Shown here one piece after another: positions 7,367-15,983 of a DNA stretch of 47,055 nucleotides. The position numbers were made by a program, and so were the translations under genes. The notes beneath the pieces were generated by a model. The model was not told where the DNA came from. It searched no databases and saw nothing but the letters and a program-made list of their open reading frames with translations. Positions within the stretch are counted from its first letter, which is position 1; every line of letters starts with the position of its first letter. The stretch is from Caulobacter segnis (GTDB lineage Bacteria; Pseudomonadota; Alphaproteobacteria; Caulobacterales; Caulobacteraceae), in NCBI RefSeq assembly GCF_003243465.1, contig NZ_QFQZ01000033.1, forward strand, positions 1 through 47,055, in the 5' to 3' direction.

Positions 7367-9064
7367 ATGAGCCAGATCCATTACGAGCTATTTGTCCGGC
7401 GAAAGGTCGGCGCGCAGTGGACGCTGGAGATCGCGACCGAGAATCGCGCGCACGCCCTGCAGGTGGCCGAGGACGTTCTCGAGCAGAAACGCGGCGTGGC
7501 CGTCCGGGTCAGCAAGGAGACGCTGCACCCCGAGACCGGCGAGTACAAGTCCATCGCCATCTTCACCAAGGGCATGGTCGACGGCGGCAAGCCCAAGAAG
7601 GAGGCCGAGGATCGCGATCCGCTGTGCGTCCAGCCGGCCGACCTCTACACGGCTCACGCCCGCGACCGCATCGGCCGCCTGCTGGACGGCTGGCTGACCC
7701 GCCACAAGGCCACGCCCTTCGAGCTGCTGCACCGCCCTGACCTCGTCGAGAAGCTTGAGGCCTCGGGCACCGACCTGCAGCACGCCTTGCAGAAGATCGC
7801 CATTCCCGAGGCCGAGGCGCGCGGCGTCACGGTCCACGAGGTCATTCGCCACTTCCAGGGCCTGGTCGAGCGCACGATCGGCAACCTCAGCAAGGCTTTC
7901 AAGAAGGGCGCCTTGCCCGACCTCGACAAGGAAGGCTTCGCCAAGGCCGCCGAGCGGCTGGTCGCCGATCCCGACCGCGCCTTCCTGCTGGGGGCGGGGA
8001 TCGCCGCCTCGATCGCGCCCGCCACCAACTGGTCCGACAAGATCGCCCGCCTGCTCGACCTGGCCGACGCCGCCCCGGCCGAGCCGCGCGCCCGCGCCGC
8101 CGCCCTGGCCGCCATCGAGCAGCCCCTGGCCGAGATCATCGGTTCGCGGGCCGGCATGGCCGACCTGCTGGACACCAAGGACGACCTGGGCTCGACCCTG
8201 GCGGCCATGACCCGCCTGACCGGCGGCGTCGCCGTCGAGGCCCTGATCCGGATCGAGGCCAGCGTCCGCGCCTGCATGCCCGAACTGTCGGGCACGGCCC
8301 AGCGCCTGAGCGGCTGGCTGTCCGGCGACGACTTTCCCAGCGTGCGAAAGGCCATCGCCCAGCGCGTGCTGACCGAGCTGAACGGCGTGCGGCGCCTGAA
8401 GCCCGACAGCGCCGACGCCGAGATCGAGTTCCTGCGGGCCCTGGCCATGAGCCTGACGGCCGCCGCCGGCCGCATCCTGCAAGCCGACGACATCCAGGGC
8501 GCCTTCACCACGCGCTCGAAGACCCTGCTGAACGGCGAGTTCATCGACAGCCTGCTGGGCCGCGACCGCTCGGCCCACGACGAGATCAAGATCCTGATCC
8601 GCCTGGCCGAAAACGTCATGGGCGCGGTCAACAAGCGTCACGCCGCGCGCTGGCTGAACGGCAATATCAGCGCGATGCGCTTCGAGAAGGAAATGCGCCA
8701 GGGGCCGGATTCCCCCGTCAGCAAGCTCAGCCAGCTGGCGGTGCTGCAGCGCTCGCTCAGCCGCTCGGGCCTGGTGCGGGAGGACTACGAGCCGCTCTGC
8801 GCCAAGCTGGGCGAGATCGGCGCCCAGATCGAGTCCGACACCCGTCTCCTGACCATGCTGGTGCGCGCCCCGGCACCCCTGCCGCACCGCCTGGCCCTGC
8901 TGGCCAAGCTGGCCATGGGCGAGGCCGGCCCCACCGGCCCGGTCGCCGAAAAGGCCCGGATCGAGGCCCTGAAACTGGCCCGCGATCCCGGCTCGCGCGC
9001 ACAGCTCGCCGAGTCGCCCCAGACCATGGACCTGATCAAGACCCTGGCCAGCAAGGCGGCTTGA
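7367..9064 (+). CDS. Large conserved hypothetical protein, divergent from chvI
   Basis: A 565-residue, mostly helical, soluble protein starting MSQIHYELFVRRKVGAQWTLEIATENR. There is no signal peptide, membrane segment or catalytic motif I recognise. The first 70 residues look like a small alpha/beta domain, while the rest is charged, Ala/Leu-rich helix (for example FLRALAMSLTAAAGRIL), suggesting a scaffold or repeat-like helical protein. GGGAG lies about ten bases before the ATG. The divergent arrangement with chvI makes ChvI control possible but unproven. I know of no assigned function. Confidence 0.85.
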   Translation: MSQIHYELFVRRKVGAQWTLEIATENRAHALQVAEDVLEQKRGVAVRVSKETLHPETGEYKSIAIFTKGMVDGGKPKKEAEDRDPLCVQPADLYTAHARDRIGRLLDGWLTRHKATPFELLHRPDLVEKLEASGTDLQHALQKIAIPEAEARGVTVHEVIRHFQGLVERTIGNLSKAFKKGALPDLDKEGFAKAAERLVADPDRAFLLGAGIAASIAPATNWSDKIARLLDLADAAPAEPRARAAALAAIEQPLAEIIGSRAGMADLLDTKDDLGSTLAAMTRLTGGVAVEALIRIEASVRACMPELSGTAQRLSGWLSGDDFPSVRKAIAQRVLTELNGVRRLKPDSADAEIEFLRALAMSLTAAAGRILQADDIQGAFTTRSKTLLNGEFIDSLLGRDRSAHDEIKILIRLAENVMGAVNKRHAARWLNGNISAMRFEKEMRQGPDSPVSKLSQLAVLQRSLSRSGLVREDYEPLCAKLGEIGAQIESDTRLLTMLVRAPAPLPHRLALLAKLAMGEAGPTGPVAEKARIEALKLARDPGSRAQLAESPQTMDLIKTLASKAA

Positions 9065-9154
9065 ACGATCGCGCGGCGCTCGGCGGACCGGAACCCTTGA
9101 GCTAATATCCGCGCCGGGGCTCGCCGATGTCGCGGGCGGACTCGGAGCGGTCTG

Positions 9155-9817
9155 ATGAAGTTGGCTCTCATCCTGCTTGGCTTGCTCTCGGCGCCGACAG
9201 CCGCCGAGCGCACGCCTGGCGATGTGCTGGCGCGGTTAGCCGAGAAGGTCGACCATAGCGAAGCCTACCGTCCCAATGGCTTGGATCCCCGGCGCGGGGT
9301 CGTCTTGACCCTGACCGCCGACCCGATCGGGGACGCGATCTGCCGCGCCCAGAAGCTCTTCGTGTTCTACAAGCGCGACGCTGGCGAAGGCGTCGATCGG
9401 GTGGAAGTGCAAAACCGCTACCACGTCGAAGACTGGACGGCCCGCCACGCGGCGCCGCCGCGCTCGTGCGACGGCGTCGCCGACGCCCAGTGGACCGTCG
9501 CCCAGGACGACCGCACTTTCCGCAGCGTATTGCCCGCGATCGGTCAGGTCTATCGCCTGACCGCCCAAGCCCAGCCCGCCTCGCGCTACCCGTTCAAGTT
9601 CATCTGCCGCGACTACGCCAAGGCCTGCGCCGACCCCGCCGCGAAGCTGAAGGAGGCGTTCGCGCTCGGCGTCGACGAGGTGGACCAGGACGGCGCGATC
9701 ATCTGGGCGCGCCGCACGGCCTATGGCATGGCGCCGCACTGGGACATGAAGATCGAGTTGAGTTCAGGAGCCATATCCACCGTGACTCTGAGCTTCACCC
9801 CCCCGCCGTTGTCCTGA
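9155..9817 (+). CDS. Secreted hypothetical protein
   Basis: 220 residues with a short signal peptide (MKLALILLGLLSAPTAAE). The mature protein has three cysteines (in DAICRAQ, RSCDG and FICRDYAKACAD there are four in all), consistent with two disulphides in the periplasm. I do not recognise the family. The start has GGAG eight bases upstream. It follows the 565-residue gene by 90 nt on the same strand and may be cotranscribed with it. Confidence 0.75.
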   Translation: MKLALILLGLLSAPTAAERTPGDVLARLAEKVDHSEAYRPNGLDPRRGVVLTLTADPIGDAICRAQKLFVFYKRDAGEGVDRVEVQNRYHVEDWTARHAAPPRSCDGVADAQWTVAQDDRTFRSVLPAIGQVYRLTAQAQPASRYPFKFICRDYAKACADPAAKLKEAFALGVDEVDQDGAIIWARRTAYGMAPHWDMKIELSSGAISTVTLSFTPPPLS

Positions 9818-9878
9818 GCCCATACCTGGAGTGAGACAGGCGTCCGACTTCCCCGAGACGCCCACCTCGACGCCGCGC

Positions 9879-10976
9879 TCACCGCAGCACCGCCTCCGTA
9901 TCCACCAGCCGCACGTCGTGCATCTGGTTCAGATAGGCCTCGTAATAGCCCTTGTGCGAGGCCCCGACGATGCCCAGCAGGCGCATGCCGGGATGCTGGC
10001 CCAGGACGTCGCGGATGTTGGCGACCATGCGCAGGTTCCGCGTCTCCCAATAGCCGAGGTACTGCCGGCCGAAGGCCTGCGGCGAAGGCTCGACCAGGGT
10101 CGCGCCGAAGTCGCCCCCATAAGCCATCTGCTGGGCCTTGGGGCTGTTGTAGGCGCGATAGACGTTCAACAGTCCCTCCGGTTTGTCGAGATCCTGTTGC
10201 AGGCGCTGGTCCTCGGCGCGGCGGGCGCGGGCGACCGGATTGTCCCAGGCGGCGCGGATCGCCGTTTCGAACGCCTTCTGCTCGGCCGGATCGGGGCTGT
10301 CGGGCGTATCGGCCGAATGGTCGTCGACGCTCCACAGGCGCTCGTGTCCCAGGCGCGCGGCGAGGACGGCGGCGATCTGGTCGGTCTCGTTGCGGCGGAC
10401 GCGCAGTTTCTCGAGCTGGGCGACGAGCGTGTCGTCCAGGCCGTCGCCGGCCCGGCGCTCGGCCTCCGGAAGGCGCAGCCATTGGACCAGGGCCGAGGCC
10501 CGCTCGCCCGCGGCCAGGAACACGGCGGCCAGGTGTCGTCGCTGGGCGGCGGTCGGCGAGGCGGGCCAGGCGGCCAGCAGGCGCTCGGCCTCGGCGTTGG
10601 CGGCTGGGACGTCCAGACCCGTCGCCTGGCCGGCCGCCGTGGGGTCGGGGCAATAGGTCTTCACGGTCTCCGCGTAGCGGGACGGATAGCGCCGCAGGGC
10701 GTCGCACTGCAGGCCGGACAGGTCCTCGGTGGCGATCCCGGTCGGCTTCCAGGCCGCCAGCCGCTCCAGCAGCGGCGACAGCCGACCCAGGTCCACGGTT
10801 TTGGGCAGACCGCTCAGGTGGGGCGTGCCCAGCACCATCACCATATTCGGCGCGCCGTGGGGTGGGCCCTTCAGGGTGTCGGGATGGAAGGACGGCCGAT
10901 AGTCCCCGGCCTGGGCGGTGGTCGCGATGATAGCCACGGCCAGGGCGGTGGTCAGGATGCAGGTGGTGCGGAACAT
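9879..10976 (-). CDS. Exported DUF5694-like (TraB/GumN-type) protein
   Basis: A 365-residue protein with a signal peptide (cleavage near AQA-GDYRP). The N-terminal strand MVMVLGTPHL and the C-terminal MRLLGIVGASHKGYYEAYL are the hallmarks of the DUF5694 family, which resembles TraB/GumN proteins in having a GTxH-type motif at one end and a GxxH near the other. The function is unknown; metal or hydrolase activity has been suggested for related folds. It stands alone, convergent with the preceding secreted gene and 116 nt upstream of the flmB 3' end. Confidence 0.75.
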   Translation of the reverse strand: MFRTTCILTTALAVAIIATTAQAGDYRPSFHPDTLKGPPHGAPNMVMVLGTPHLSGLPKTVDLGRLSPLLERLAAWKPTGIATEDLSGLQCDALRRYPSRYAETVKTYCPDPTAAGQATGLDVPAANAEAERLLAAWPASPTAAQRRHLAAVFLAAGERASALVQWLRLPEAERRAGDGLDDTLVAQLEKLRVRRNETDQIAAVLAARLGHERLWSVDDHSADTPDSPDPAEQKAFETAIRAAWDNPVARARRAEDQRLQQDLDKPEGLLNVYRAYNSPKAQQMAYGGDFGATLVEPSPQAFGRQYLGYWETRNLRMVANIRDVLGQHPGMRLLGIVGASHKGYYEAYLNQMHDVRLVDTEAVLR

Positions 10977-11092
10977 GGAATTCCCTAGGCGGCTCTTGCC
11001 GCTTAGAGGCTCCGGCGCGGTGTCGTGGAGGCGCCTGACGGATATTTAATCTTGGCTGGGCCGCTGGATCGGCCGACCGCGCGCCTGCGCCG

Positions 11093-12253
11093 TCAGCCCA
11101 GCACCTCCGCCAAGGCGTCGACGACCCGCTCCACATCTGCTTCCGACATCGCCGGAAAGAGCGGCAGGGTCAGGCAGCGCGCGTACCAGGCGTCGGCGCC
11201 GGGCAGATCCGCCAGGCCCTGGCGGTTGACGTAATAGGGCTGGCGATGGACCGGGATGTAGTGGACCTGCGTCCCGACGCCCTTGGCCTTCAGCGCCTCG
11301 ACGACCGCGCGGCGGGTCAGGCCCAGGCCCTCGAAGTCGATCAGCACGGTCAGGAGGTGCAGGGCGGCGTCCGAATAGGCGGGGCTCGTCGCCAGGCGGG
11401 CCTTGGGGGCGCGCTCGGGCAGCAGGCGGGCGTAGAGCGCGGTCAGCGCTCGGCGACGGGCGACGAAGCGATCCAGCTTGTTCAACTGCGACAGCCCCAG
11501 GGCGCAGAGCACGTCGGGGATGCGGTAGTTGAAGCCCAGCTCTGGCATCTCGTACCACCAGGGATCGCCGTCGGCGGGCCGGACCATGCCATGCGAGCGC
11601 AGGCGGCGGGCGCGCTCGGCGAGGGTCGCGTCGTTGGTGGTCAGCATCCCGCCCTCGCCGGTGGCGAGGGTCTTGACCGGGTGGAACGAGAAGCTGGCGA
11701 AGCTGGAATAGGCGCCGTCGCCGACCGGGTGGGCGACGCCGTCGAAGGTGGCGATCGAGCCCAGGGCGTGGGGGGCGTCCTCCACCAGGACCGCGCCGGC
11801 GGCGTCGGCCAGGGCCTTCAGGGCCGGCAGGTCGCAGACGTCGCCGCGCAGGTGGACGGGCAGGATGGCCTTCACCCGCCGGCCCTTGGCGCGCTCGAGG
11901 GCCTCGGCCAGGGTCTCCGGCGTCATCAGGCCGCTGCCCTGGTCGACATCGGCGAACACCACCTCGGCGCCGACATAGCGGGCGCAGTTGGCGGTGGCCA
12001 GGAAGGTGACCGAGGGGGCGATGCAGGTGTCGCCCTCGCCAATCCCGAGAGCCAGCATGGCCAGGTGCAGGGTCGCGGTGCCGTTCGACACCGCCACGGC
12101 GTGCGAAGCGCCGACCTTGCGGGCGAAGGCGGTCTCGAACGCCTCGACCGTCGGGCCGGTGGTCAGGAAGTCGCCGCGCAGGGCCTCCGCGACGGCCGCG
12201 ATGTCGTCGTCCTCGATCGTCTGGCGGCCATAGGGGAGGAAGGAGCCGCTCAT
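11093..12253 (-). CDS. flmB: Nucleotide-sugar aminotransferase FlmB (PseC type)
   Basis: A 386-residue DegT/DnrJ/EryC1/StrS aminotransferase. The PLP-binding Lys194 lies in SFSFHPVKTLATGEGG, with EDAPHALGS upstream of it. It transaminates the 4-keto sugar made by FlmA, the second step towards a pseudaminic-acid-type sugar. In Caulobacter FlmA and FlmB are needed for normal flagellin glycosylation and flagellum assembly. Its ATG overlaps the flmA stop (ATGA), so the two are translationally coupled. Confidence 0.93.
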   Translation of the reverse strand: MSGSFLPYGRQTIEDDDIAAVAEALRGDFLTTGPTVEAFETAFARKVGASHAVAVSNGTATLHLAMLALGIGEGDTCIAPSVTFLATANCARYVGAEVVFADVDQGSGLMTPETLAEALERAKGRRVKAILPVHLRGDVCDLPALKALADAAGAVLVEDAPHALGSIATFDGVAHPVGDGAYSSFASFSFHPVKTLATGEGGMLTTNDATLAERARRLRSHGMVRPADGDPWWYEMPELGFNYRIPDVLCALGLSQLNKLDRFVARRRALTALYARLLPERAPKARLATSPAYSDAALHLLTVLIDFEGLGLTRRAVVEALKAKGVGTQVHYIPVHRQPYYVNRQGLADLPGADAWYARCLTLPLFPAMSEADVERVVDALAEVLG

Positions 12254-13290
12254 CGGGCGGCCTTCTCCTCCAGCATGGCCAAGAGGCCCTCGGGCGACAG
12301 CCAGTCGTGGTTGTTGTCGCTGCTGTACGAGAAGTCCTCGCCCACCGGCTTGGCGCCGTCGGCGGCGGAATAGGGCTTGCGGCCGAACTCGGCGAAGTTG
12401 GGCTCGATCGCGTAGCGGTCCTCGAACTCGACGGTGGCGCGGGCGTCGTCGGCGCTGATCATGATCTCGTGCAGCTTCTCGCCCGGACGGATGCCCACGA
12501 CCTTGATTCCGGCGGTCGGGGACATGGCCTTGACCAGGTCCGGCATCGACATCGACGGGATCTTCGGCACGAAGATCTCGCCGCCGCGCATCATGGTCAG
12601 CGACGACAGCACGAAGTCGACGCCTTCGTTCAGCGTGATCCAGAAGCGGGTCATGCGCGGATCGGTGACCGGCAGCTCGGTGGCGCCGTTATCCAGCATC
12701 CGGCGGTACAGCGGCACCACGCTGCCGCGCGAGCCGACCACGTTGCCGTAGCGCACGACGCAGAAGCGCGTGCCGATGTCGCCCGACAGGTTGTTGGCCG
12801 CCACGAAGGTCTTGTCCGAGGCCAGCTTCGTCGCGCCATAGAGGTTGGTCGGGTTGCAGGCCTTGTCGGTCGAAAGCGCCACCACCTGCTTGACGCCATT
12901 GCTGAGGCTGGCCCAGACCACGTTCTCGGCGCCCAGCACGTTGGTGTGGATGCACTCGGACGGATTGTACTCGGCCGCCGGCACCTGCTTGAGGGCCGCG
13001 GCGTGGATGACGATGTCGACGCCGCGCAGGGCCAGGGTCAGGCGCTCGCGGTCGCGAACGTCGCCCAGGAAGAAGCGCATCTTGGCGTAGGTCTTCTCGT
13101 CGAATTGCTCGCGCAGCTCGATCTGCATGTCGCTCTGCTTCAATTCGTCGCGGGAGTAGACGATGACTTTCCGCGGGGCGTAGCGGCGCAGCACGGTCTC
13201 GATGAAGCGCCGGCCGAACGAGCCGGTGCCGCCGGTGACCAGGATCACCTTGCCGTCCAGATCAAGGGACTTGGGTGAGAAACGGCCCAA
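12250..13290 (-). CDS. flmA: UDP-GlcNAc 4,6-dehydratase FlmA (PseB type)
   Basis: A 346-residue extended SDR of the PseB/FlmA family. It has the Rossmann glycine motif TGGTGSFG (19-26), LGDVRD, and the YGATK catalytic Tyr/Lys segment in NLYGATKLASDK. It dehydrates and epimerises UDP-GlcNAc as the first step of pseudaminic-type sugar synthesis for flagellin glycosylation. The start is TTG at 13290, supported by GGAGG seven bases upstream. I saw no obvious sigma-54 flagellar promoter upstream. Confidence 0.93.
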   Translation of the reverse strand: MGRFSPKSLDLDGKVILVTGGTGSFGRRFIETVLRRYAPRKVIVYSRDELKQSDMQIELREQFDEKTYAKMRFFLGDVRDRERLTLALRGVDIVIHAAALKQVPAAEYNPSECIHTNVLGAENVVWASLSNGVKQVVALSTDKACNPTNLYGATKLASDKTFVAANNLSGDIGTRFCVVRYGNVVGSRGSVVPLYRRMLDNGATELPVTDPRMTRFWITLNEGVDFVLSSLTMMRGGEIFVPKIPSMSMPDLVKAMSPTAGIKVVGIRPGEKLHEIMISADDARATVEFEDRYAIEPNFAEFGRKPYSAADGAKPVGEDFSYSSDNNHDWLSPEGLLAMLEEKAAR

Positions 13291-13410
13291 GGTCTGCCTC
13301 CGAGAGACGCGCGTCCGGCTTGCGGCCGCGACGACGAAGCGTGGTTAACGATGCTGTTTGCACCCGCAGACGTAAAGAGGACGTCAACCCAGGCGCGCTA
13401 TCAGGGACGC

Positions 13411-13827
13411 ATGCGTCGCTTTCGCTCCCTGCCGCTGGTCCTGGCCGCCGCGCTCGCCGCCGCGCCCCTGGTCGCGCCTGTCCCGGCTTTCGCCGGTCAC
13501 GGCGAGGAGAAGAAGGAAGCGCCCAAGACCTATTTCGCGCTCGATCCGATCAATGCGGTGGTAATGCGCCGCGACGGCCGACGGGGCGTCATGACCCTGG
13601 AGACGGGCCTGGAGGTCAAGGATCCCGAACTGATGAAGCGCGCCGAGGCCTCGACGCCGCGTCTGCGGGCGGCCTTCGCCCAGGTGCTGATGATCTACGC
13701 CGCCGGCCTGCGCGGCGGCGCGGCGCCGGACATGGACTATGTCGGTCGCGAGCTGCAGAAGGCCGCCGACCAGGTGCTGGGCAAGCCCGGCTCGAAGGTC
13801 CTGCTGGGCTCGGCCCTGATCAGCTAG
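13411..13827 (+). CDS. Small exported protein with a FliL-like pattern
   Basis: 138 residues with a signal peptide or anchor starting MRRFRSLPLVLAAALAAAP and ending near AFA-GHGEE. The body, YFALDPINAVVMR...GVMTLETGLEVKDPEL...RLRAAFAQVLM, ending VLLGSALIS, resembles the periplasmic part of FliL (a strand pair, then a helix preceding a C-terminal strand), but the match is by eye and weak. It is divergent from flmA, so a flagellar link is plausible. AGGGA precedes the ATG at 13411; an ATG at 13351 is in frame but lacks a ribosome site. Confidence 0.65.
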   Translation: MRRFRSLPLVLAAALAAAPLVAPVPAFAGHGEEKKEAPKTYFALDPINAVVMRRDGRRGVMTLETGLEVKDPELMKRAEASTPRLRAAFAQVLMIYAAGLRGGAAPDMDYVGRELQKAADQVLGKPGSKVLLGSALIS

Positions 13828-13897
13828 GACGGATTACGCGCGGGTCGAGACGCGACCTCATGATGATCCCGGGCGACTGACCACAGAAGAATCCGAC

Positions 13898-14019
13898 CTT
13901 CCCGGCGAATGCCGGGACCCAGATCGAACCCGCGCGCGACAATCCAGTTAGCGCTGCGGAATGTCGCGAAACCCCACGCGCTCCGGCTGAATCTGGGCCC
14001 CGGGCATTCGCCGGGGAAG
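13898..14019. repeat. REPIN-like palindromic doublet (family B, copy 1)
   Basis: Left arm 13898-13924 (core CCCGGC-gaat-GCCGGG, then ACCCAGAT) and inverted right arm 13991-14019 enclose an unrelated spacer of about 66 nt. Copies 2 and 3 are at 38960 and 45097. It fills the gap between the convergent FliL-like and tadA genes. Confidence 0.85.
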
Positions 14020-14051
14020 TCGGGGAATTGCGGTTAATGATGGCGATTCAC

Positions 14052-14549
14052 CTAGCCCTTGCTCTTCCGCCGCGCCCGGAAGAAGCCGCGCAGCAGCTCC
14101 GCGCTCTCCTGCGCCAGCACCCCGCCCGTCACCTCCGGCCGCCAGTGGCAGGTCGGTTGGGCGAAGAACTTGGGGCCATGGACGACGGCGCCGCCCTTGG
14201 GGTCCTCGGCTCCGAACACCACGCGCCCGATCCGCGCGTGGCTGATCGCCCCGGCGCACATGGCGCAGGGCTCCAGCGTCACGACCAGGGTCAGGTCGGT
14301 CAGGCGATAGTTCTTCAGCTTGGCCGCCGCGGCGCGCATCGCGGCGATTTCGGCGTGGGCGGTGGGGTCGTGGGCGGCGATGGGTCCGTTGCCGGCCGTG
14401 GCGATGATCTCGCCCGTCTTCGGATCCAGGATCACCGCACCGACCGGCGTCTCACCCGCCTCGGCGGCCGCGCGAGCGGCGTCGAGCGCCAGGCGCATCA
14501 TCCGCCTGTCCTGCTCGGAGCCTTGATCCTCGTCCTGATCGGTGCGCAT
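14052..14549 (-). CDS. tadA: tRNA-specific adenosine deaminase TadA
   Basis: About 165 residues of the cytidine-deaminase fold. TAHAEIAAMR supplies the zinc His and catalytic Glu, and EPCAMC supplies two zinc cysteines. TadA converts A34 to inosine in tRNA-Arg(ACG), an essential wobble modification. I chose the ATG at 14549, preceded by AGGTC; another in-frame ATG pair at 14498-14501 (MMRLALDAARAAAEAGE) matches the usual family N-terminus more closely. It is divergent from the pseudouridine synthase gene. Confidence 0.92.
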   Translation of the reverse strand: MRTDQDEDQGSEQDRRMMRLALDAARAAAEAGETPVGAVILDPKTGEIIATAGNGPIAAHDPTAHAEIAAMRAAAAKLKNYRLTDLTLVVTLEPCAMCAGAISHARIGRVVFGAEDPKGGAVVHGPKFFAQPTCHWRPEVTGGVLAQESAELLRGFFRARRKSKG

Positions 14550-14605
14550 TAGCTGACCTGAAAAGCCCATCGCGAGATGCGCCCAGCCCAAGACGGACGC
14601 CAAAA

Positions 14606-15877
14606 ATGACCAAACCCCACGATCCCCTGTACGAGCCTGAACTCGATGGTCAAGACGGGGAGCTCGACGGCGGTCCCGGCGAGCGGGTCGCCAAGGCCCT
14701 GGCGCGGGCGGGCGTCGCCTCGCGGCGCGAGGTCGAGCGGCTGATCGAGGCCGGCCGCGTCGCCATCAACGGCAAGGTGCTGACCACCCCGGCGATCAAG
14801 GTCAAGCCGGGCGACTTTCTCACGGTGGACGGCCAGCTGGTGGCCGAGCGCGAGCCGACGCGGATCTTCCGCTACCACAAGCCCACCGGCCTGATGACCA
14901 CCCACAACGACCCCAAGGGCCGGCCGACGGTGTTCCAGACCCTGCCCAAGGACCTGCCGCGCCTGATCTCGGTCGGGCGCCTCGATTTGAACTCCGAGGG
15001 CCTGCTGCTGCTGACCAATGATGGCGAGCTGTCGCGCGCTCTGGAGACGCCCAGCAACGCCTGGGTGCGCCGCTACCGCGCCCGCGCCTTCGGCGACACC
15101 ACCCAGGCCAAGCTCGACACCCTGAAGGACGGCGTCATCGTCGAAGGCGTCAAGTACGGCCCGATCGAGGTCAAGCTGGACAAGGCGCACGACAAGGCCG
15201 GCGGTGGCAAGAATATCTGGCTGACGGTCTCTCTGTCGGAAGGCAAGAACCGCGAGGTCCGCAAGGTGCTGGAGTCGATCGGCCTGAAGGTCAATCGCCT
15301 GATCCGCATGTCCTACGGCCCCTTCGCGCTCGGCGCCCTCGCCGCTGGCCAGATCGAGGAGGTCGGCCCCCGGGTGATCCGCGAGCTGCTGGAAGGCGTC
15401 GTGCCGCCCGAGAACATGCCGACCGGCGATCGTCCGAAGTTCGCCGGGATCGCCAATCCGGTGAAGGCGCCGGGCACCGACGGCGGCGGCGACCTGCAGC
15501 GCCGGGGCGTCCCGCGCGCCGATCGCGTGCTCGAGCCCAAGGCGCCGGAAAAGCCCGAGAAGCCGGTCTACAAGGCCGGATGGGCCAAGCCCAAAAAGAA
15601 GGTCTCGCCGCACGCGCCGGCCAAGGGCGCCGCCAAGCCCAAGCGTGCGCCGGCCAAGTCGATCGAGACCAAGTTCATCGATGACAGAAAGCCCGTCGCG
15701 CGCAGCAAGCCGGTCACCCGTCCGGACGGAAAGGCCGCCCCGAAGACCGTCGACGGCGCGGCGCGGCGGGTGTCGGAGACGTCTGGCAAGCCGATGGCGC
15801 GCCCGCCCGCGCGGCCTGGGGGCGCCCGTCCCGCGACCGGACGCGGGCCCGCCCCGCGCGGCGGGCCGAAACGCTAG
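14606..15877 (+). CDS. rRNA pseudouridine synthase, RluB/RsuA family
   Basis: 423 residues. An S4 RNA-binding domain (about 28-75: RVAKALARAGVASRREVERLIEAGRVAINGK) is followed by the RsuA/RluB catalytic domain with catalytic Asp in GRLDLNSEGLLLLTNDGEL and the signature GKNREVRKVL. The last ~150 residues are a Lys/Pro/Ala/Arg-rich, probably disordered tail, a frequent addition in alphaproteobacteria that may bind rRNA. It likely modifies 23S rRNA at the RluB site, but RluE/RluF-type targets cannot be excluded by eye. Confidence 0.9.
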   Translation: MTKPHDPLYEPELDGQDGELDGGPGERVAKALARAGVASRREVERLIEAGRVAINGKVLTTPAIKVKPGDFLTVDGQLVAEREPTRIFRYHKPTGLMTTHNDPKGRPTVFQTLPKDLPRLISVGRLDLNSEGLLLLTNDGELSRALETPSNAWVRRYRARAFGDTTQAKLDTLKDGVIVEGVKYGPIEVKLDKAHDKAGGGKNIWLTVSLSEGKNREVRKVLESIGLKVNRLIRMSYGPFALGALAAGQIEEVGPRVIRELLEGVVPPENMPTGDRPKFAGIANPVKAPGTDGGGDLQRRGVPRADRVLEPKAPEKPEKPVYKAGWAKPKKKVSPHAPAKGAAKPKRAPAKSIETKFIDDRKPVARSKPVTRPDGKAAPKTVDGAARRVSETSGKPMARPPARPGGARPATGRGPAPRGGPKR

Positions 15878-15880
15878 GCG

Positions 15881-15974
15881 TGTGGCCGAAAGTGGGAACC
15901 GGTTTCGGCTGACCTCATGCTCTAAGTCTTTGATTTGGAGCCTTTAACCGCCTGAAGTCGATTCCGATTTCAGG
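15881..15974. repeat. Dispersed alphaproteobacterial repeat plus hairpin between convergent genes
   Basis: CCGAAA (15886-15891) pairs with TTTCGG (15903-15908) around GTGGGAACCGG, followed by CATGCTCTAAGTCTTTGATTT. I recall this wording as a common dispersed intergenic sequence in Alphaproteobacteria. A second hairpin CCTGAA...TTCAGG (15951-15974) follows. Both could end the converging transcripts of the pseudouridine synthase and CPBP genes. Confidence 0.65.
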
Positions 15975-15983
15975 CTAAGGGCT

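Noticed and set aside
13291..13410. Sigma-54 flagellar promoter for flmA or the FliL-like gene
   Set aside because: No GG-N10-GC core with correct spacing on either strand; the nearest GG and GC are eight apart.
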